Assembly (NCBI GenBank): GCA_964475115.1
Contig: CAYYVJ010000002.1
Location: 3,539-67,538, forward strand
Direction of reading: 5' to 3'
Length of the DNA: 64,000 bases
From: CAYYVJ01 sp964475115
GTDB lineage: Bacteria > Bacillota > Clostridia > Lachnospirales > Lachnospiraceae
The position numbers and the translations under genes are program-made. A model generated the notes under the pieces. That model saw nothing but the letters and a program-made list of their open reading frames with translations. It did not search any database and was not told the DNA's origin. Of this stretch, positions 42,929-52,173 are shown one piece after another. How positions within the stretch are numbered: the stretch's first letter is position 1; each line of letters opens with the position of its first letter.

Positions 42929-45565
42929 CTATTTTGTCTCAAACCAATTATTTCCTATATTCATATCAATCACTAACTCTACATTTAAATCCGCTGCATG
43001 AGTCATTTCTTCTATTAAAATTTCCTTTACTTTTTCAATTTCTGTTTTATGTGTTTCTATTAAAAGTTCATCATGAACCTGTAAAATCAATCTGGATTTT
43101 AATCCTTCTTCAATAAGACGTTTATCCACTCGAATCATAGCTATCTTAATTATATCAGCAGCTGTACCTTGAATAGGAGCATTCATAGCTACTCTTTCTC
43201 CAAACGAACGTTGCATAAAGTTTGAGGATTTTAATTCTGGTATTGGTCTTCGTCTTCCAAAAAATGTAGTTGTATAGCCGCTCTCTTTCGCATCTTCAAC
43301 TAATTTATCAAGAAAACCTTTTATTCCAGGGTAAGCTTTAAAATATTTTTCAATATATTCGGCAGCCTCTTTCCTCGATATGCTTAAATCTTGACTCAAT
43401 CCAAAAGAACTGATTCCATATACAATTCCAAAGTTTACAGCTTTTGCATTACTTCTTTGAAATGAAGTGACTTCATCAAAAGGAGTGTGAAATACTTGAG
43501 AAGCAGTAATCTTATGTATATCTTTATCTTGTTTGTATGCTTCTAATAAGCGCTCATCATCTGACAAATGGGCCAACACCCTTAGTTCAATTTGGGAATA
43601 ATCCGCATCTAAAAATACATAATCCTCTTCTGGTACAAATACCTTTCTAATCTCTCGTCCTAATTCCATCTTTATAGGGATATTTTGAAGGTTTGGTTCC
43701 GTACTACTAATACGACCTGTAGCAGCAATCGTTTGATTAAATTTCCCATGAATTCTATGGTCGTCTTCAATATATACTGCCAATCCATCTGCATACGTGG
43801 ATTTCAGTTTAGCAATTTGTCTATATTCTAAGATATAATTTACGACAGGGTATTCTGGCGCTAACTTCTCAAGCACATCTGCAGCAGTAGAAAAACCTGT
43901 TTTTGTCTTTTTCCCACCAGGTATCTTCATCTTATCAAAAAGAATCTCACCTAATTGCTTTGGAGAATTAAGATTAAAAGATTCCCCTACCATACTATAT
44001 ATTTCTTTTTCCAGTTTTTCTATTCTTATTCCTAGTTTTTTTCCGTACTCTTCTAACTCTTCTTTTTCCACTTTTATTCCTGCTTGTTCCATATGAAATA
44101 AAGTCTGTATAAGAGGCATTTCAATGGTTTCAAACAACTGATCCATTCCATTTTCTTTTAGTTTATCTAAAAGTACAGTGGATGAAGACCAAGGAATATA
44201 GCTCAAATATCCCACTACAGTCAAGAATTCTTGTGGTTTTTGCTCCATTGCAGTTTCCAAGGACATTTTACCCAACAAGTCTCCTTGTGAAGGTATGGTC
44301 ATCCCTAAATAATCCCTTGCAATATCATCTGTATCATAAGTATCCTTTAAAGGATTAAGTAAATATCCAGCGATTCCAGCATCAAAGAAATGCTTCTTGT
44401 CATCTTCCTGTAGATAAGAAAGGCTTGCTTTCAAATTCATAAAACAGGATAGTTCCACCTTTTCCAAAAGAGTATTACATTTATCTAGTAAATACTCTGC
44501 AGTTAAAAATCCTTCCTTACTAAGAAAATAAATATCGTCTTCACTATAGGTTAAAGAAATACCTAATAATTCCTTATCCACAACATAAGCAAGTCCAATT
44601 TCAGAATACTTCTTTGCATTTTCAAAAATAGTTTCTGCTTTTTCTAAGGAATTTATAAATTGAAAAGATTCTTCTTTTGTATTCACTATTATATTATCTG
44701 CAAAATATTTTCCAATTAAATTCTTGAGTTCTAATTGTTTAAACAGCTCATACGCTTCATTGGTAAACATCGTTCCAATCAAGCTTTTTTCAAGCTGATA
44801 ATCTAATTCACAATCTGTTTTAATGGTGGCTAGAACCTTACTAAGCTCTGCTAAATTATAATGTTCTTTAAGTGCTTCTTTCGCACGATTAGGCTTAATT
44901 TCTTCAACCTTTTTATAAGCATTTTCAATACTGCCAAATTCCCCAATGATTTTTGAAGCAGTTTTTTCTCCAATACTTGGAACTCCTGGGATATTATCAG
45001 AAGCATCACCCATAAGAGCCTTTAGATCTATAAATTGTGTAGGCGTTACACCATAAGCAAACTCTACATCTTTGCTATAATAATCTTCTATTTCTGTAAC
45101 ACCGCGTTTTGTCTTTGGAATTCGAATCTTAATCTTTTCAGAAGCTAACTGTAGTAAATCACGGTCCCCTGACACAAGAGATACATTAATACCAGCCTGT
45201 TCACTTGTTCTAGCTATCGTTCCTAATATATCATCTGCCTCATATCCAGCTCGTTCAACAATGGTGATTTGCATTGCTTGTAATACTTCTTTTATGACAG
45301 GTACTTGTTGCCTAAGTTCTTCTGGCATAGGCTTTCTTGTTCCTTTATAGGCATCATACATGTCATGCCTAAATGTAGGAGCATGTACATCAAATGCTAC
45401 CGTTAAATAATCAGGCTTCTCTTCTTCCATTATTTTAAAAAGTATATTTAAAAACCCCAAAATAGCATTGGTATGCAATCCATCAGAAGTCGTTAATTCT
45501 GGTACACCATAAAATGCTCTATTTAATATACTGTGTCCATCAATTAAAAGTATCTTTTTCTCCAT
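42929..45565 (-). CDS. polA: DNA polymerase I
   Basis: 878 residues. The 5'-3' exonuclease/FEN domain is at 1-290 (DGHSILNRAFYG, FDVHAPTFRHDMYDAYKGTR, GYEADDILGTI, GDRDLLQLA, GDASDNIPGVPSIGEKTA). A 3'-5' exonuclease fold about 310-480 has lost the DxE and other acidic catalytic residues. The polymerase domain has DYSQIELRVLAHLS, RSNAKAVNFGIVYG and LQVHDELLIE. It repairs gaps and removes Okazaki primers without proofreading, as in Bacillus. Confidence 0.97.
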   Translation of the reverse strand: MEKKILLIDGHSILNRAFYGVPELTTSDGLHTNAILGFLNILFKIMEEEKPDYLTVAFDVHAPTFRHDMYDAYKGTRKPMPEELRQQVPVIKEVLQAMQITIVERAGYEADDILGTIARTSEQAGINVSLVSGDRDLLQLASEKIKIRIPKTKRGVTEIEDYYSKDVEFAYGVTPTQFIDLKALMGDASDNIPGVPSIGEKTASKIIGEFGSIENAYKKVEEIKPNRAKEALKEHYNLAELSKVLATIKTDCELDYQLEKSLIGTMFTNEAYELFKQLELKNLIGKYFADNIIVNTKEESFQFINSLEKAETIFENAKKYSEIGLAYVVDKELLGISLTYSEDDIYFLSKEGFLTAEYLLDKCNTLLEKVELSCFMNLKASLSYLQEDDKKHFFDAGIAGYLLNPLKDTYDTDDIARDYLGMTIPSQGDLLGKMSLETAMEQKPQEFLTVVGYLSYIPWSSSTVLLDKLKENGMDQLFETIEMPLIQTLFHMEQAGIKVEKEELEEYGKKLGIRIEKLEKEIYSMVGESFNLNSPKQLGEILFDKMKIPGGKKTKTGFSTAADVLEKLAPEYPVVNYILEYRQIAKLKSTYADGLAVYIEDDHRIHGKFNQTIAATGRISSTEPNLQNIPIKMELGREIRKVFVPEEDYVFLDADYSQIELRVLAHLSDDERLLEAYKQDKDIHKITASQVFHTPFDEVTSFQRSNAKAVNFGIVYGISSFGLSQDLSISRKEAAEYIEKYFKAYPGIKGFLDKLVEDAKESGYTTTFFGRRRPIPELKSSNFMQRSFGERVAMNAPIQGTAADIIKIAMIRVDKRLIEEGLKSRLILQVHDELLIETHKTEIEKVKEILIEEMTHAADLNVELVIDMNIGNNWFETK

Positions 45566-45575
45566 CGTATCTCCT

Positions 45576-45920
45576 CTATAGCCAAGTTAACATTTGAATA
45601 ATCACACCTATTAATACACATACATACGCCAATGCAATGATTGTATTCCGATAGTTGTAAAATACACGATAATTTATACACTCTCTTAATTCATGAGTTA
45701 GCTTATCCTTTAACGCAACTTTAAAATTATAGGAACTAATATGTTCTTCTTCATCTTCTTCTAATTGCATCAAACCTACCGTTAGTGTAAACATTATTTC
45801 TAGTTCTTCATAACAATCTTTACAAGAATTAACATGGTTAATAAAACTCTCCAATTCTCTTTTTTCTAGCTTATCATTTAAATAATCTGATACCCTCGTT
45901 TGGCATTCTCTACAATTCAT
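45576..45920 (-). CDS. Zinc-finger anti-sigma-like membrane protein
   Basis: 114 residues. A zf-HC2-type motif, His29-x3-Cys33-x2-Cys36, with Cys3/Cys6 near the N-terminus, is followed by an acidic linker and one membrane helix (about 93-112). This is the layout of anti-sigma factors that hold an ECF sigma at the membrane, but no ECF sigma gene is adjacent and the extracellular part is almost absent. It is 10 bp ahead of polA. Partner unknown. Confidence 0.7.
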   Translation of the reverse strand: MNCRECQTRVSDYLNDKLEKRELESFINHVNSCKDCYEELEIMFTLTVGLMQLEEDEEEHISSYNFKVALKDKLTHELRECINYRVFYNYRNTIIALAYVCVLIGVIIQMLTWL

Positions 45921-46023
45921 GTTTTAAGCCTCCTATATCTATAGGGTTTCCATCTTGATTACTATCATACACTAAAAACGCTAGTTTTAAAACCATTATT
46001 TCCATCTATATGACAATTTTCAC

Positions 46024-46051
46024 TTGAAATAATTCAATGCTATTGTATAAT
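46024..46051 (+). promoter_or_regulatory. prs promoter
   Basis: TTGAAA (46024-46029), 16 bp, TATAAT (46046-46051), 43 bp before the ATG. Confidence 0.75.
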
Positions 46052-46094
46052 CAAATGGTACATAAACTTATGAAATATTTTACGGAGGTTATCA

Positions 46095-47303
46095 ATGTCT
46101 AAAGATACTTTTTATAAAAATATAATTCCAGTAGCTTCATTAAAGCTTGCATCTTTAAAAGGATGTTCTAGTTTTGCTGAAAAAGTAGATGCCCATCTTA
46201 TTAAAATAAGAAAGAAACGTCAAGAAAATACAGATGCCTCTTTTCTTATAGATGCATATTCAAAAGAAACATATTTAGTAAAAAATGAAACACCTAGATT
46301 TGGTTCTGGTGAAGGAAAAGGAATCATCAAAGAAAGTGTTCGAGGTAGTGATATCTTTATTCTTGCTGATATCACCAATTATAGTATGATGTATACTGTT
46401 TCTGGGAAAAAGAATTACATGTCACCAGATAACCATTATCAAGATTTAAAGCGTATTGTTTCTGCTGCTCTCCCCTGGGCATCTCGTGTTAATGTAATCA
46501 TGCCATTTCTATATGGAGGCAGACAAGACAAACGTGTTAATTTAGAATCCTTAGATTGTGCCATTGCCTTACAAGAGCTGGTTGGGATGGGTGTAGCCAA
46601 TATAATCACTTTTGATGCCCACGACGCCAGAATCGTTAATGCCATTCCACTTGCTGGATTTGATAATTTTACACCACCCTTTCAATTTATTAAGGCTCTT
46701 CTCGGAAAAGAAAAACATTTAAATCTAGACAGTGATCATTTTATGATTGTAAGTCCCGATGAAGGTGGTATGAGTCGTGCTGTTTATTATGCCAACGTAC
46801 TCGGTGTAAACATGGGGATGTTTTATAAGAAATATGAACATTCTGTTCACGAAAATGGCGAAAATCTCTATGCAGAATATACCTTTTTGGGAGATTCATT
46901 GGAAGGAAAAGATGTTTTAGTTGTAGATGATATGATTGATACGGGTAAGAGTATTTTAGAAGTTTGTAGAGAATTAAAGGCAAGAAAGGCAAAGCGTATC
47001 TTTGTAGGTGTTACATTTGGTCTTTTTACAAGGGGATTAGAAGAATTTGATAACTATTATGAAAATGGTTTAATTGATTATATTATTTTGACCAACTTGT
47101 CCTATCACAGTCCAGACTTATGCTCCCGACCTTATTTTGTTGAAGCAGATATGAGTCTATATTTAGCAACTATCATCGATTGTTTGAATCACGATATGAG
47201 TATTGGAAATGTTATGGTTCCTACAGATAGAATCCATGCAATTGTTACAGAATATAACAAAAAAACAAAAGAAGAAGTAGAGGCCTTAAATTCCACCAAA
47301 TGA
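46095..47303 (+). CDS. prs: Divergent long-form ribose-phosphate pyrophosphokinase
   Basis: 402 residues, about 85 longer than classical Prs. It makes PRPP from ribose-5-phosphate and ATP, feeding the his and purine genes in this window. The PRPP loop VLVVDDMIDTGKS is clear. FDAHDARIVNAIP replaces the canonical VDLHAxQIQGFF loop, and an insert at 45-90 is unlike the short enzymes. Two halves of a type I phosphoribosyltransferase fold are visible (NVIMPFLYGGRQDKR in the first). RBS ACGGAGG. It is divergent from the zinc-finger/polA group. Confidence 0.88.
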   Translation: MSKDTFYKNIIPVASLKLASLKGCSSFAEKVDAHLIKIRKKRQENTDASFLIDAYSKETYLVKNETPRFGSGEGKGIIKESVRGSDIFILADITNYSMMYTVSGKKNYMSPDNHYQDLKRIVSAALPWASRVNVIMPFLYGGRQDKRVNLESLDCAIALQELVGMGVANIITFDAHDARIVNAIPLAGFDNFTPPFQFIKALLGKEKHLNLDSDHFMIVSPDEGGMSRAVYYANVLGVNMGMFYKKYEHSVHENGENLYAEYTFLGDSLEGKDVLVVDDMIDTGKSILEVCRELKARKAKRIFVGVTFGLFTRGLEEFDNYYENGLIDYIILTNLSYHSPDLCSRPYFVEADMSLYLATIIDCLNHDMSIGNVMVPTDRIHAIVTEYNKKTKEEVEALNSTK

Positions 47304-47639
47304 ATGACGAATTAATTCTATTGTATCATCTAGAATTAAGACTGCATCAAATCGGCAAGGATAGTCTTCAGGATAACCTTTAAAATACATATATGATTTT
47401 GCCACTTGATAGATTTTTCGCTGTTTTCTGGCGTCAATCGCTTCATGTGGCGATCCATTATGTAAGTTCTTTCTATATTTTACTTCGACAAAGACAAGAT
47501 AGTTATTTTCTTTCGCAATAATATCAATTTCACCAAAAGAGCAATGATAATTTTTCTCAAGAATCTTAAACCCAAGATTCTCTAAAAATATCACTGCTCT
47601 TTCTTCGTTTTCTCTTCCCTTTTGTCTATTATCTGCCAT
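47286..47639 (-). CDS. yraN: YraN/UPF0102 family nuclease-fold protein
   Basis: 117 residues. A small restriction-endonuclease-like fold with catalytic-type residues in GEIDIIAKENNYLVFVEVKYRK (E, D, ExK). Its substrate is unknown. Its last 18 bp overlap the end of prs on the other strand. It follows the FlhB-like gene by 18 bp. Confidence 0.9.
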   Translation of the reverse strand: MADNRQKGRENEERAVIFLENLGFKILEKNYHCSFGEIDIIAKENNYLVFVEVKYRKNLHNGSPHEAIDARKQRKIYQVAKSYMYFKGYPEDYPCRFDAVLILDDTIELIRHSFGGI

Positions 47640-47657
47640 AAAACCCTCTACCCCAAA

Positions 47658-47942
47658 TTAACTTATTTTACTTTTTATTTTTTCTAAATCATTTACAAAA
47701 ACCAGAATTTCAGCAACCACCTCATAAAGTTCAGGTGGAATCATATCACCTATCTCTAATTTCCCAAGAGTCTTAGCTAAAGCTTCATCTTCATAGACTG
47801 GTACATCCGCTTTTTTTGCGGCTGTAATTAGTCTTTCTGCAATTTCACCTTTTCCTGTTGCTAATATTTTAGGTGCTTCTTCTCCCATCTCATAGGAAAT
47901 GGCCACTGCCTGTTTCAATTTTTCTGCTTTCTTCTCTCTCAT
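47658..47942 (-). CDS. FlhB cytoplasmic-domain-like protein (YlqH type)
   Basis: 94 residues from ATG 47942 (GAGGG upstream; an ATG nine codons earlier lacks an RBS). It matches only the cytosolic C-terminal domain of the flagellar/type III export switch FlhB (PKILATGKGEIAERLITAAKKADVPVYEDEALAKTL, with the autocleavage NPTH motif replaced). No export channel or flagellar gene is adjacent. It parallels B. subtilis ylqH in the rbgA-rnhB-ylqG-ylqH order. Role unknown. Confidence 0.8.
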   Translation of the reverse strand: MREKKAEKLKQAVAISYEMGEEAPKILATGKGEIAERLITAAKKADVPVYEDEALAKTLGKLEIGDMIPPELYEVVAEILVFVNDLEKIKSKIS

Positions 47943-47986
47943 TTTACCCTCTGTTCTAGCCTTATACAAAAGATAAACCTTTCACA

Positions 47987-49531
47987 CTAGGCCCTTACAT
48001 CAAAAGAATATCGCTTCACAGATGTATTTGTAGAGTCTTGCTCTAATAACTTTTCTACAAAATCCTTTTTGGAATTTTCTTCTTTTACAGAAGCGATTAG
48101 TTGATAACCTTTCTTATTTAACCCTACGGTTAATAAAGAAAGATTCTTCTCAATTAATTCTGCGGTTTCATTATTATCTAAAGTAAAAGTTGAATTTACT
48201 AGTTTACCTTTTAACCTGACAAACACGTTTACTTCCCCTAAATTTTCCAAATCAAGATGAAGCATTGCAGTAAGATCTTCTTCCGGATTCGTTTTTTTCT
48301 TCTTTCTTAAAACATACAAATCTCCATGTGCGTTTTGATTTGCTAATTTAAGAGGAAGTTGTATATAACTAAAGACTTCATTTAAGTTGTTCATAAAGCG
48401 TATATTTTGATTCATATCAGAAACTGTTTGTGAGGCTTTTGAATTCCCTTTATCCACTGTTTCAAATATGCTTTTTAAGCTTTGATTTTTTTCGAGAAGA
48501 TCTTTGTAGTACTCTTTTATTTTCCCCTTTACTTCTAAATCTTTTGGCTCTAACAATAGTTCTTTAGAAAGCGTCTCTTTCACTAATTCTTTATATGAAT
48601 CTGTTTCAAACAATGTTTGAATAAGTTTTTCTTGTTCAGGAAATGTATTATCTTTCAAAAACTCATTCAAGCTTTTTAAAATTAATTCTGCCGGTACTTT
48701 ATCTGATAAAACCATTTGTTTTAGCTCTTGTGGTATCTCTAACTTTTCTAACGATAAAGCAAGTTCTTCACGTAATTTAGGTGAAAATAACAAGTTTTTT
48801 TCTGTTCCTTTTCCATTTATAGATTCTACAGGCTCTTTTGTAAACAACTGTACAATCTTATCCTGTAATTCAAGTGCAGCTTCTACACCTTTTTCTTTGA
48901 TGGTGTCTAGAATCACATTTGGTATTTCATTAGATAAGGTATCTATCTCCTTTAACAACCCTTGTTCATAATTTTTATAGTTTTCCAATGCATATATCGT
49001 TTCACTTGTGATTGGTATGTTGTTCTTATTCATTAAAATCAATGTTTTAATATCAGCATTTGGAAAGGTATTCCTTTGTTTTAAATAAAAAGTTAGTGTT
49101 TGCTTATCGATCGGCTGTTGCTCATTCATAAGGGTTTTTACTAACTCTAGATTTTTATCTGTAATAGTAAGTCCTGCAGCTGTTAGTGCTTTTTGCATAG
49201 GAAGACTTGTTGCCTCATCCGTTAAAATAGGATGAATCATAATAACTCCGTCTTTTTTATCCTTTACTTGAAAGGTAACCGTTTGACCTATCACAAAGTC
49301 AGCAGAATCTAATAGTTTCGCTGAAACCATTTGCTCATTATTTATATATATTTGAATCATTTGACCACGAATATCTGTAACTTCTCCGCTAAAGAGTTGC
49401 CCAGGTTTTAAGAGACTCAAAATAGAGTTACTATCTTCCATATTATTAGAATTTGATAGTAACTCTATTAAGTTTTTATTATAATCCACTTGAGTGGATA
49501 CAAAAGCTTTTAACATATTATTATAATCCAT
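47987..49531 (-). CDS. YlqG-like protein of unknown function
   Basis: 514 residues, no membrane segment. It is identified mainly by position between rnhB and the FlhB-like gene. The N-terminal third has a small beta region (SGEVTDIRGQMIQIYINNEQM ... IGQTVTFQVKDKKDG). The middle is long helices rich in Leu, Lys and Glu. The C-terminal 110 residues resemble flagellar hook-length (FliK) C-terminal domains (LHLDLENLGEVNVFVRLKGKLVNSTF). A FliK-like protein beside a FlhB-like one is suggestive of a shared, non-flagellar role. Confidence 0.65.
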   Translation of the reverse strand: MDYNNMLKAFVSTQVDYNKNLIELLSNSNNMEDSNSILSLLKPGQLFSGEVTDIRGQMIQIYINNEQMVSAKLLDSADFVIGQTVTFQVKDKKDGVIMIHPILTDEATSLPMQKALTAAGLTITDKNLELVKTLMNEQQPIDKQTLTFYLKQRNTFPNADIKTLILMNKNNIPITSETIYALENYKNYEQGLLKEIDTLSNEIPNVILDTIKEKGVEAALELQDKIVQLFTKEPVESINGKGTEKNLLFSPKLREELALSLEKLEIPQELKQMVLSDKVPAELILKSLNEFLKDNTFPEQEKLIQTLFETDSYKELVKETLSKELLLEPKDLEVKGKIKEYYKDLLEKNQSLKSIFETVDKGNSKASQTVSDMNQNIRFMNNLNEVFSYIQLPLKLANQNAHGDLYVLRKKKKTNPEEDLTAMLHLDLENLGEVNVFVRLKGKLVNSTFTLDNNETAELIEKNLSLLTVGLNKKGYQLIASVKEENSKKDFVEKLLEQDSTNTSVKRYSFDVRA

Positions 49532-49569
49532 AGTATCACCAATTCCCCAAAAAGTATTGTTGGAAGGTA

Positions 49570-50214
49570 TTATACAAAGTTTTTAACAAATGTATGCCTA
49601 TGTATGGGGGAAAGCCCCACTTTGCCAATGGCCTCTATATGAGAAGCTGTACCATATCCTTTGTTTTTAGCAAATCCATATTCAGGATAGAGTTCATCAT
49701 ATACTCTCATCATTCTATCTCTAGTAACCTTCGCAATAATACTAGCCGCTGCAATAGAAATGCTTTTGCTGTCACCTTTTATAATAGGGACTTGCTTAAC
49801 ATCTACCTTCGGTATAGTAACTGCATCATTTAATAATATATCGGGTAAAACAGGAAGTTTCACAAGAGCAATTCGCATAGCTTCATAAGTAGCTTGTAAA
49901 ATATTGATTTCATCTATTGTATTACTATTTACAATACCGACGGAAGCTCCAACTGCCACTTCCATAATTTGCTCATAAAGTTCTTCGCGTTTTTTTTCAG
50001 ATAACTTTTTTGAATCATTAATGTATAAAAGCTTACAATCCTTTGGTAATATAACAGCGCCAGCTACTACAGGTCCTGCTAATGGCCCTCTGCCCGCTTC
50101 GTCAATCCCACAAATATAAGTACACTCTTTATATTCTCTTTCAAAGGACTTCATCGCCTCTATTCTTTCTTCTTCTTTTAAAAGCTTAGCTGCTTTCTTA
50201 CTTAATTCTTCCAT
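49570..50214 (-). CDS. rnhB: Ribonuclease HII
   Basis: 214 residues. It removes ribonucleotides from DNA and degrades RNA in hybrids. Acidic active-site motifs are ICGIDEAGRGPLAGP (Asp-Glu) and LLNDAVTIP, with STIAAKVTRDR-like ASIIAKVTRDR. It is 10 bp after rbgA. Confidence 0.96.
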   Translation of the reverse strand: MEELSKKAAKLLKEEERIEAMKSFEREYKECTYICGIDEAGRGPLAGPVVAGAVILPKDCKLLYINDSKKLSEKKREELYEQIMEVAVGASVGIVNSNTIDEINILQATYEAMRIALVKLPVLPDILLNDAVTIPKVDVKQVPIIKGDSKSISIAAASIIAKVTRDRMMRVYDELYPEYGFAKNKGYGTASHIEAIGKVGLSPIHRHTFVKNFV

Positions 50215-50224
50215 TTAATAACCT

Positions 50225-51094
50225 TTAACTTTCCGGAAACTCCAAAGTAATATTCCCTAGTTTGCCACTGCGAAATTCATCGATTACAGTGATAGAGGTC
50301 TTTTCTAAATCAAGTTCATTCCCTTTTAATAGAAACAACCTTTTCTTCGCTATTTGATTTAGGATTTCTATTGATAAATCAAGTTCATTCAACGAAGATA
50401 TGTTTTTCTCTTCTACACCATATCGCTTTTCCAATGTGCCAGGATATTCCTTTAACAGAAACTGAATAAGTGATAAAGATAAATCTGATTTATTTAAAAT
50501 ATCATCTTTTATCGAACCAATTAATGCCAATTTAAGTCCAATCTCTTGATCTTCAAACTTAGGCCATAGAATACCAGGAGTATCCAATAACTCAACATTT
50601 TTATTTAACCTGATCCACTGCTTTCCTTTTGTCACACCAGGTTTATTTCCGGTTTTTGTACTTGCTTTTCCAGCAAAACTATTAATAAAGGTAGATTTCC
50701 CTACATTTGGAATTCCTACAACCATCGCCCTAACTGGACGATTTAAAATTCCTCTTTTTCGATCTCTTTCCATTTTTGCCTGACAAGCTTTATTAATTTC
50801 AGCCTGTATTGCTTTCATTCCAGTACCATTTCTAGCGTTTATTTTCACCACAAAGTAACCTTTGCCTTGAAACCACTTCTCCCACTTTTCATTCCATTTT
50901 GGAGAAGCTAAATCCGCTTTATTTAGCAAAATTAAACGTGCCTTGTTTTTCCCTAATTCATCTATATCAGGATTTCTGCTGCTCAAAGGTACTCTTGCAT
51001 CTAAAAGTTCAATCACCAAATCAACTAATTTAATATCTTCTTGCATCATTCGTTTGGCTTTTGTCATATGTCCTGGATACCATTGAAATTGCAT
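50225..51094 (-). CDS. rbgA: Ribosome biogenesis GTPase RbgA (YlqF)
   Basis: 289 residues. A circularly permuted GTPase for late 50S assembly. G4 NKADLA comes before G1 GIPNVGKSTF and G3 DTPGILWP. The N-terminus MQFQWYPGHMTKAKRMM is diagnostic, and a C-terminal RNA-binding helix domain follows. It sits 40 bp after lepB. Confidence 0.96.
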   Translation of the reverse strand: MQFQWYPGHMTKAKRMMQEDIKLVDLVIELLDARVPLSSRNPDIDELGKNKARLILLNKADLASPKWNEKWEKWFQGKGYFVVKINARNGTGMKAIQAEINKACQAKMERDRKRGILNRPVRAMVVGIPNVGKSTFINSFAGKASTKTGNKPGVTKGKQWIRLNKNVELLDTPGILWPKFEDQEIGLKLALIGSIKDDILNKSDLSLSLIQFLLKEYPGTLEKRYGVEEKNISSLNELDLSIEILNQIAKKRLFLLKGNELDLEKTSITVIDEFRSGKLGNITLEFPES

Positions 51095-51134
51095 ATCTAC
51101 TCCATTCTAGCACTTTAGTGCTAAGCTATCTAAG

Positions 51135-51692
51135 CTATTCTATTAATTTAATATCGGAAAAAGATGTGATTAATACCCATGCTTTTCCAATAATATTATC
51201 TTGTTTTACATTTCCAACATTAGGAAACCTACTATCTTCACTATTGTTTCTATTATCTCCTAATAAGAAATATTCTCCTGCACCCAGTAGAATTTCCTCT
51301 TCTGCTAGACCTGAACTTATAATCGGGTCTACTGTCATAGGCTCTAGTAATTTTTTGTTATTTATATAAATAAAACCATCTTTTATTCGTACTGTTTCAC
51401 CAGGAAGTGCAATAATTCGCTTTATATAATAGTGAGACGTTTCTATATTTGGTTGAAACACTACTACATCAAATCTTTCTGGATCCGTTAACTCATATTT
51501 CAATTTATCAATAAGAATACGATCACCATTTAGTAAGGAAGGCTCCATTGAATACCCCACAACGGTAGAAGATTCTCCTAAATAGACCACTAAAAACAAA
51601 GCAATCCCTATAACAACTATAATGTCGATTGCCCACTTCATAAGAATATCTCTTATTTTTATTTGTTCATATCTTCGTCTGTAGTGATTCAT
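51135..51692 (-). CDS. lepB: Signal peptidase I
   Basis: 185 residues. An N-terminal membrane anchor (about 21-38) precedes the extracellular serine-lysine protease domain. Nucleophile Ser48 is in GYSMEPSL and general base Lys91 in YIKRIIALPGE; the LGDNRNNSEDSR box is present. It removes signal peptides from exported proteins such as the VanY-like enzyme here. A terminator separates it from rplS. Confidence 0.96.
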   Translation of the reverse strand: MNHYRRRYEQIKIRDILMKWAIDIIVVIGIALFLVVYLGESSTVVGYSMEPSLLNGDRILIDKLKYELTDPERFDVVVFQPNIETSHYYIKRIIALPGETVRIKDGFIYINNKKLLEPMTVDPIISSGLAEEEILLGAGEYFLLGDNRNNSEDSRFPNVGNVKQDNIIGKAWVLITSFSDIKLIE

Positions 51693-51709
51693 CTTCTTAT
51701 CATATCCTT

Positions 51710-51746
51710 AAAAAAAAGGACAAAATACATAAGTACTTGTCCTTTT
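51710..51746 (-). terminator. Terminator after rplS
   Basis: On the minus strand AAAAGGACAA / 13-nt loop / TTGTCCTTTT (perfect 10 bp; arms 51737-51746 and 51714-51723) is followed by TTTT. Confidence 0.9.
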
Positions 51747-51750
51747 AGGT

Positions 51751-52098
51751 TTATTTTACTAATTCTTTTACTTTCGCACGTTTTCCAACTCTGCCTCTTA
51801 AGTAATTAAGTTTAGCTCTTCTAACTTTACCATATCTTACTACTTCTACTCTATCTACGTTAGGAGAATGTATAGGCCAAGTTCTTTCTACACCAGTTCC
51901 GTTTGAAGTTTTTCTAACTGTAAAAGTTGCACGAACTCCAGTACCTTGTTTTTTCAAAACAGTTCCTTCAAAAATCTGAATTCTTTCTCTTGTTCCCTCT
52001 TTAACTTTAGCATATACTTTAACAGTATCACCAACACCAAAAGCAGGTACTTCTTCTTTTAATTGAGCTGCCTCAATATTTTTAATAATATTATTCAT
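51751..52098 (-). CDS. rplS: 50S ribosomal protein L19
   Basis: 115 residues, full length. VPAFGVGDTVKVYAKVKEG and RIQIFEGTVLKKQGTGVRATFTVRKTSNG are typical, with a basic C-terminus. GGAGG precedes the ATG. It is last in the rpsP-trmD group, perhaps with its own promoter inside the end of trmD. Confidence 0.97.
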   Translation of the reverse strand: MNNIIKNIEAAQLKEEVPAFGVGDTVKVYAKVKEGTRERIQIFEGTVLKKQGTGVRATFTVRKTSNGTGVERTWPIHSPNVDRVEVVRYGKVRRAKLNYLRGRVGKRAKVKELVK

Positions 52099-52173
52099 GT
52101 TTCCTCCTTGATAATCTGGATGTTCTTAATACGTCACTTAACTGTACTAGAGGACCATCTCGTTCTCTTTTAA
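52099..52173 (-). ncRNA. Possible L19 leader region
   Basis: A 75-nt gap between trmD and rplS. A leader RNA for L19 is known in low-GC Gram-positives. I see no diagnostic stem that I can confirm here, so this is by position only. Confidence 0.25.

Noticed and set aside
47658..47942. Flagellar export component FlhB
   Set aside because: Only the cytosolic domain is present, with no membrane helices and no flagellar genes around it.
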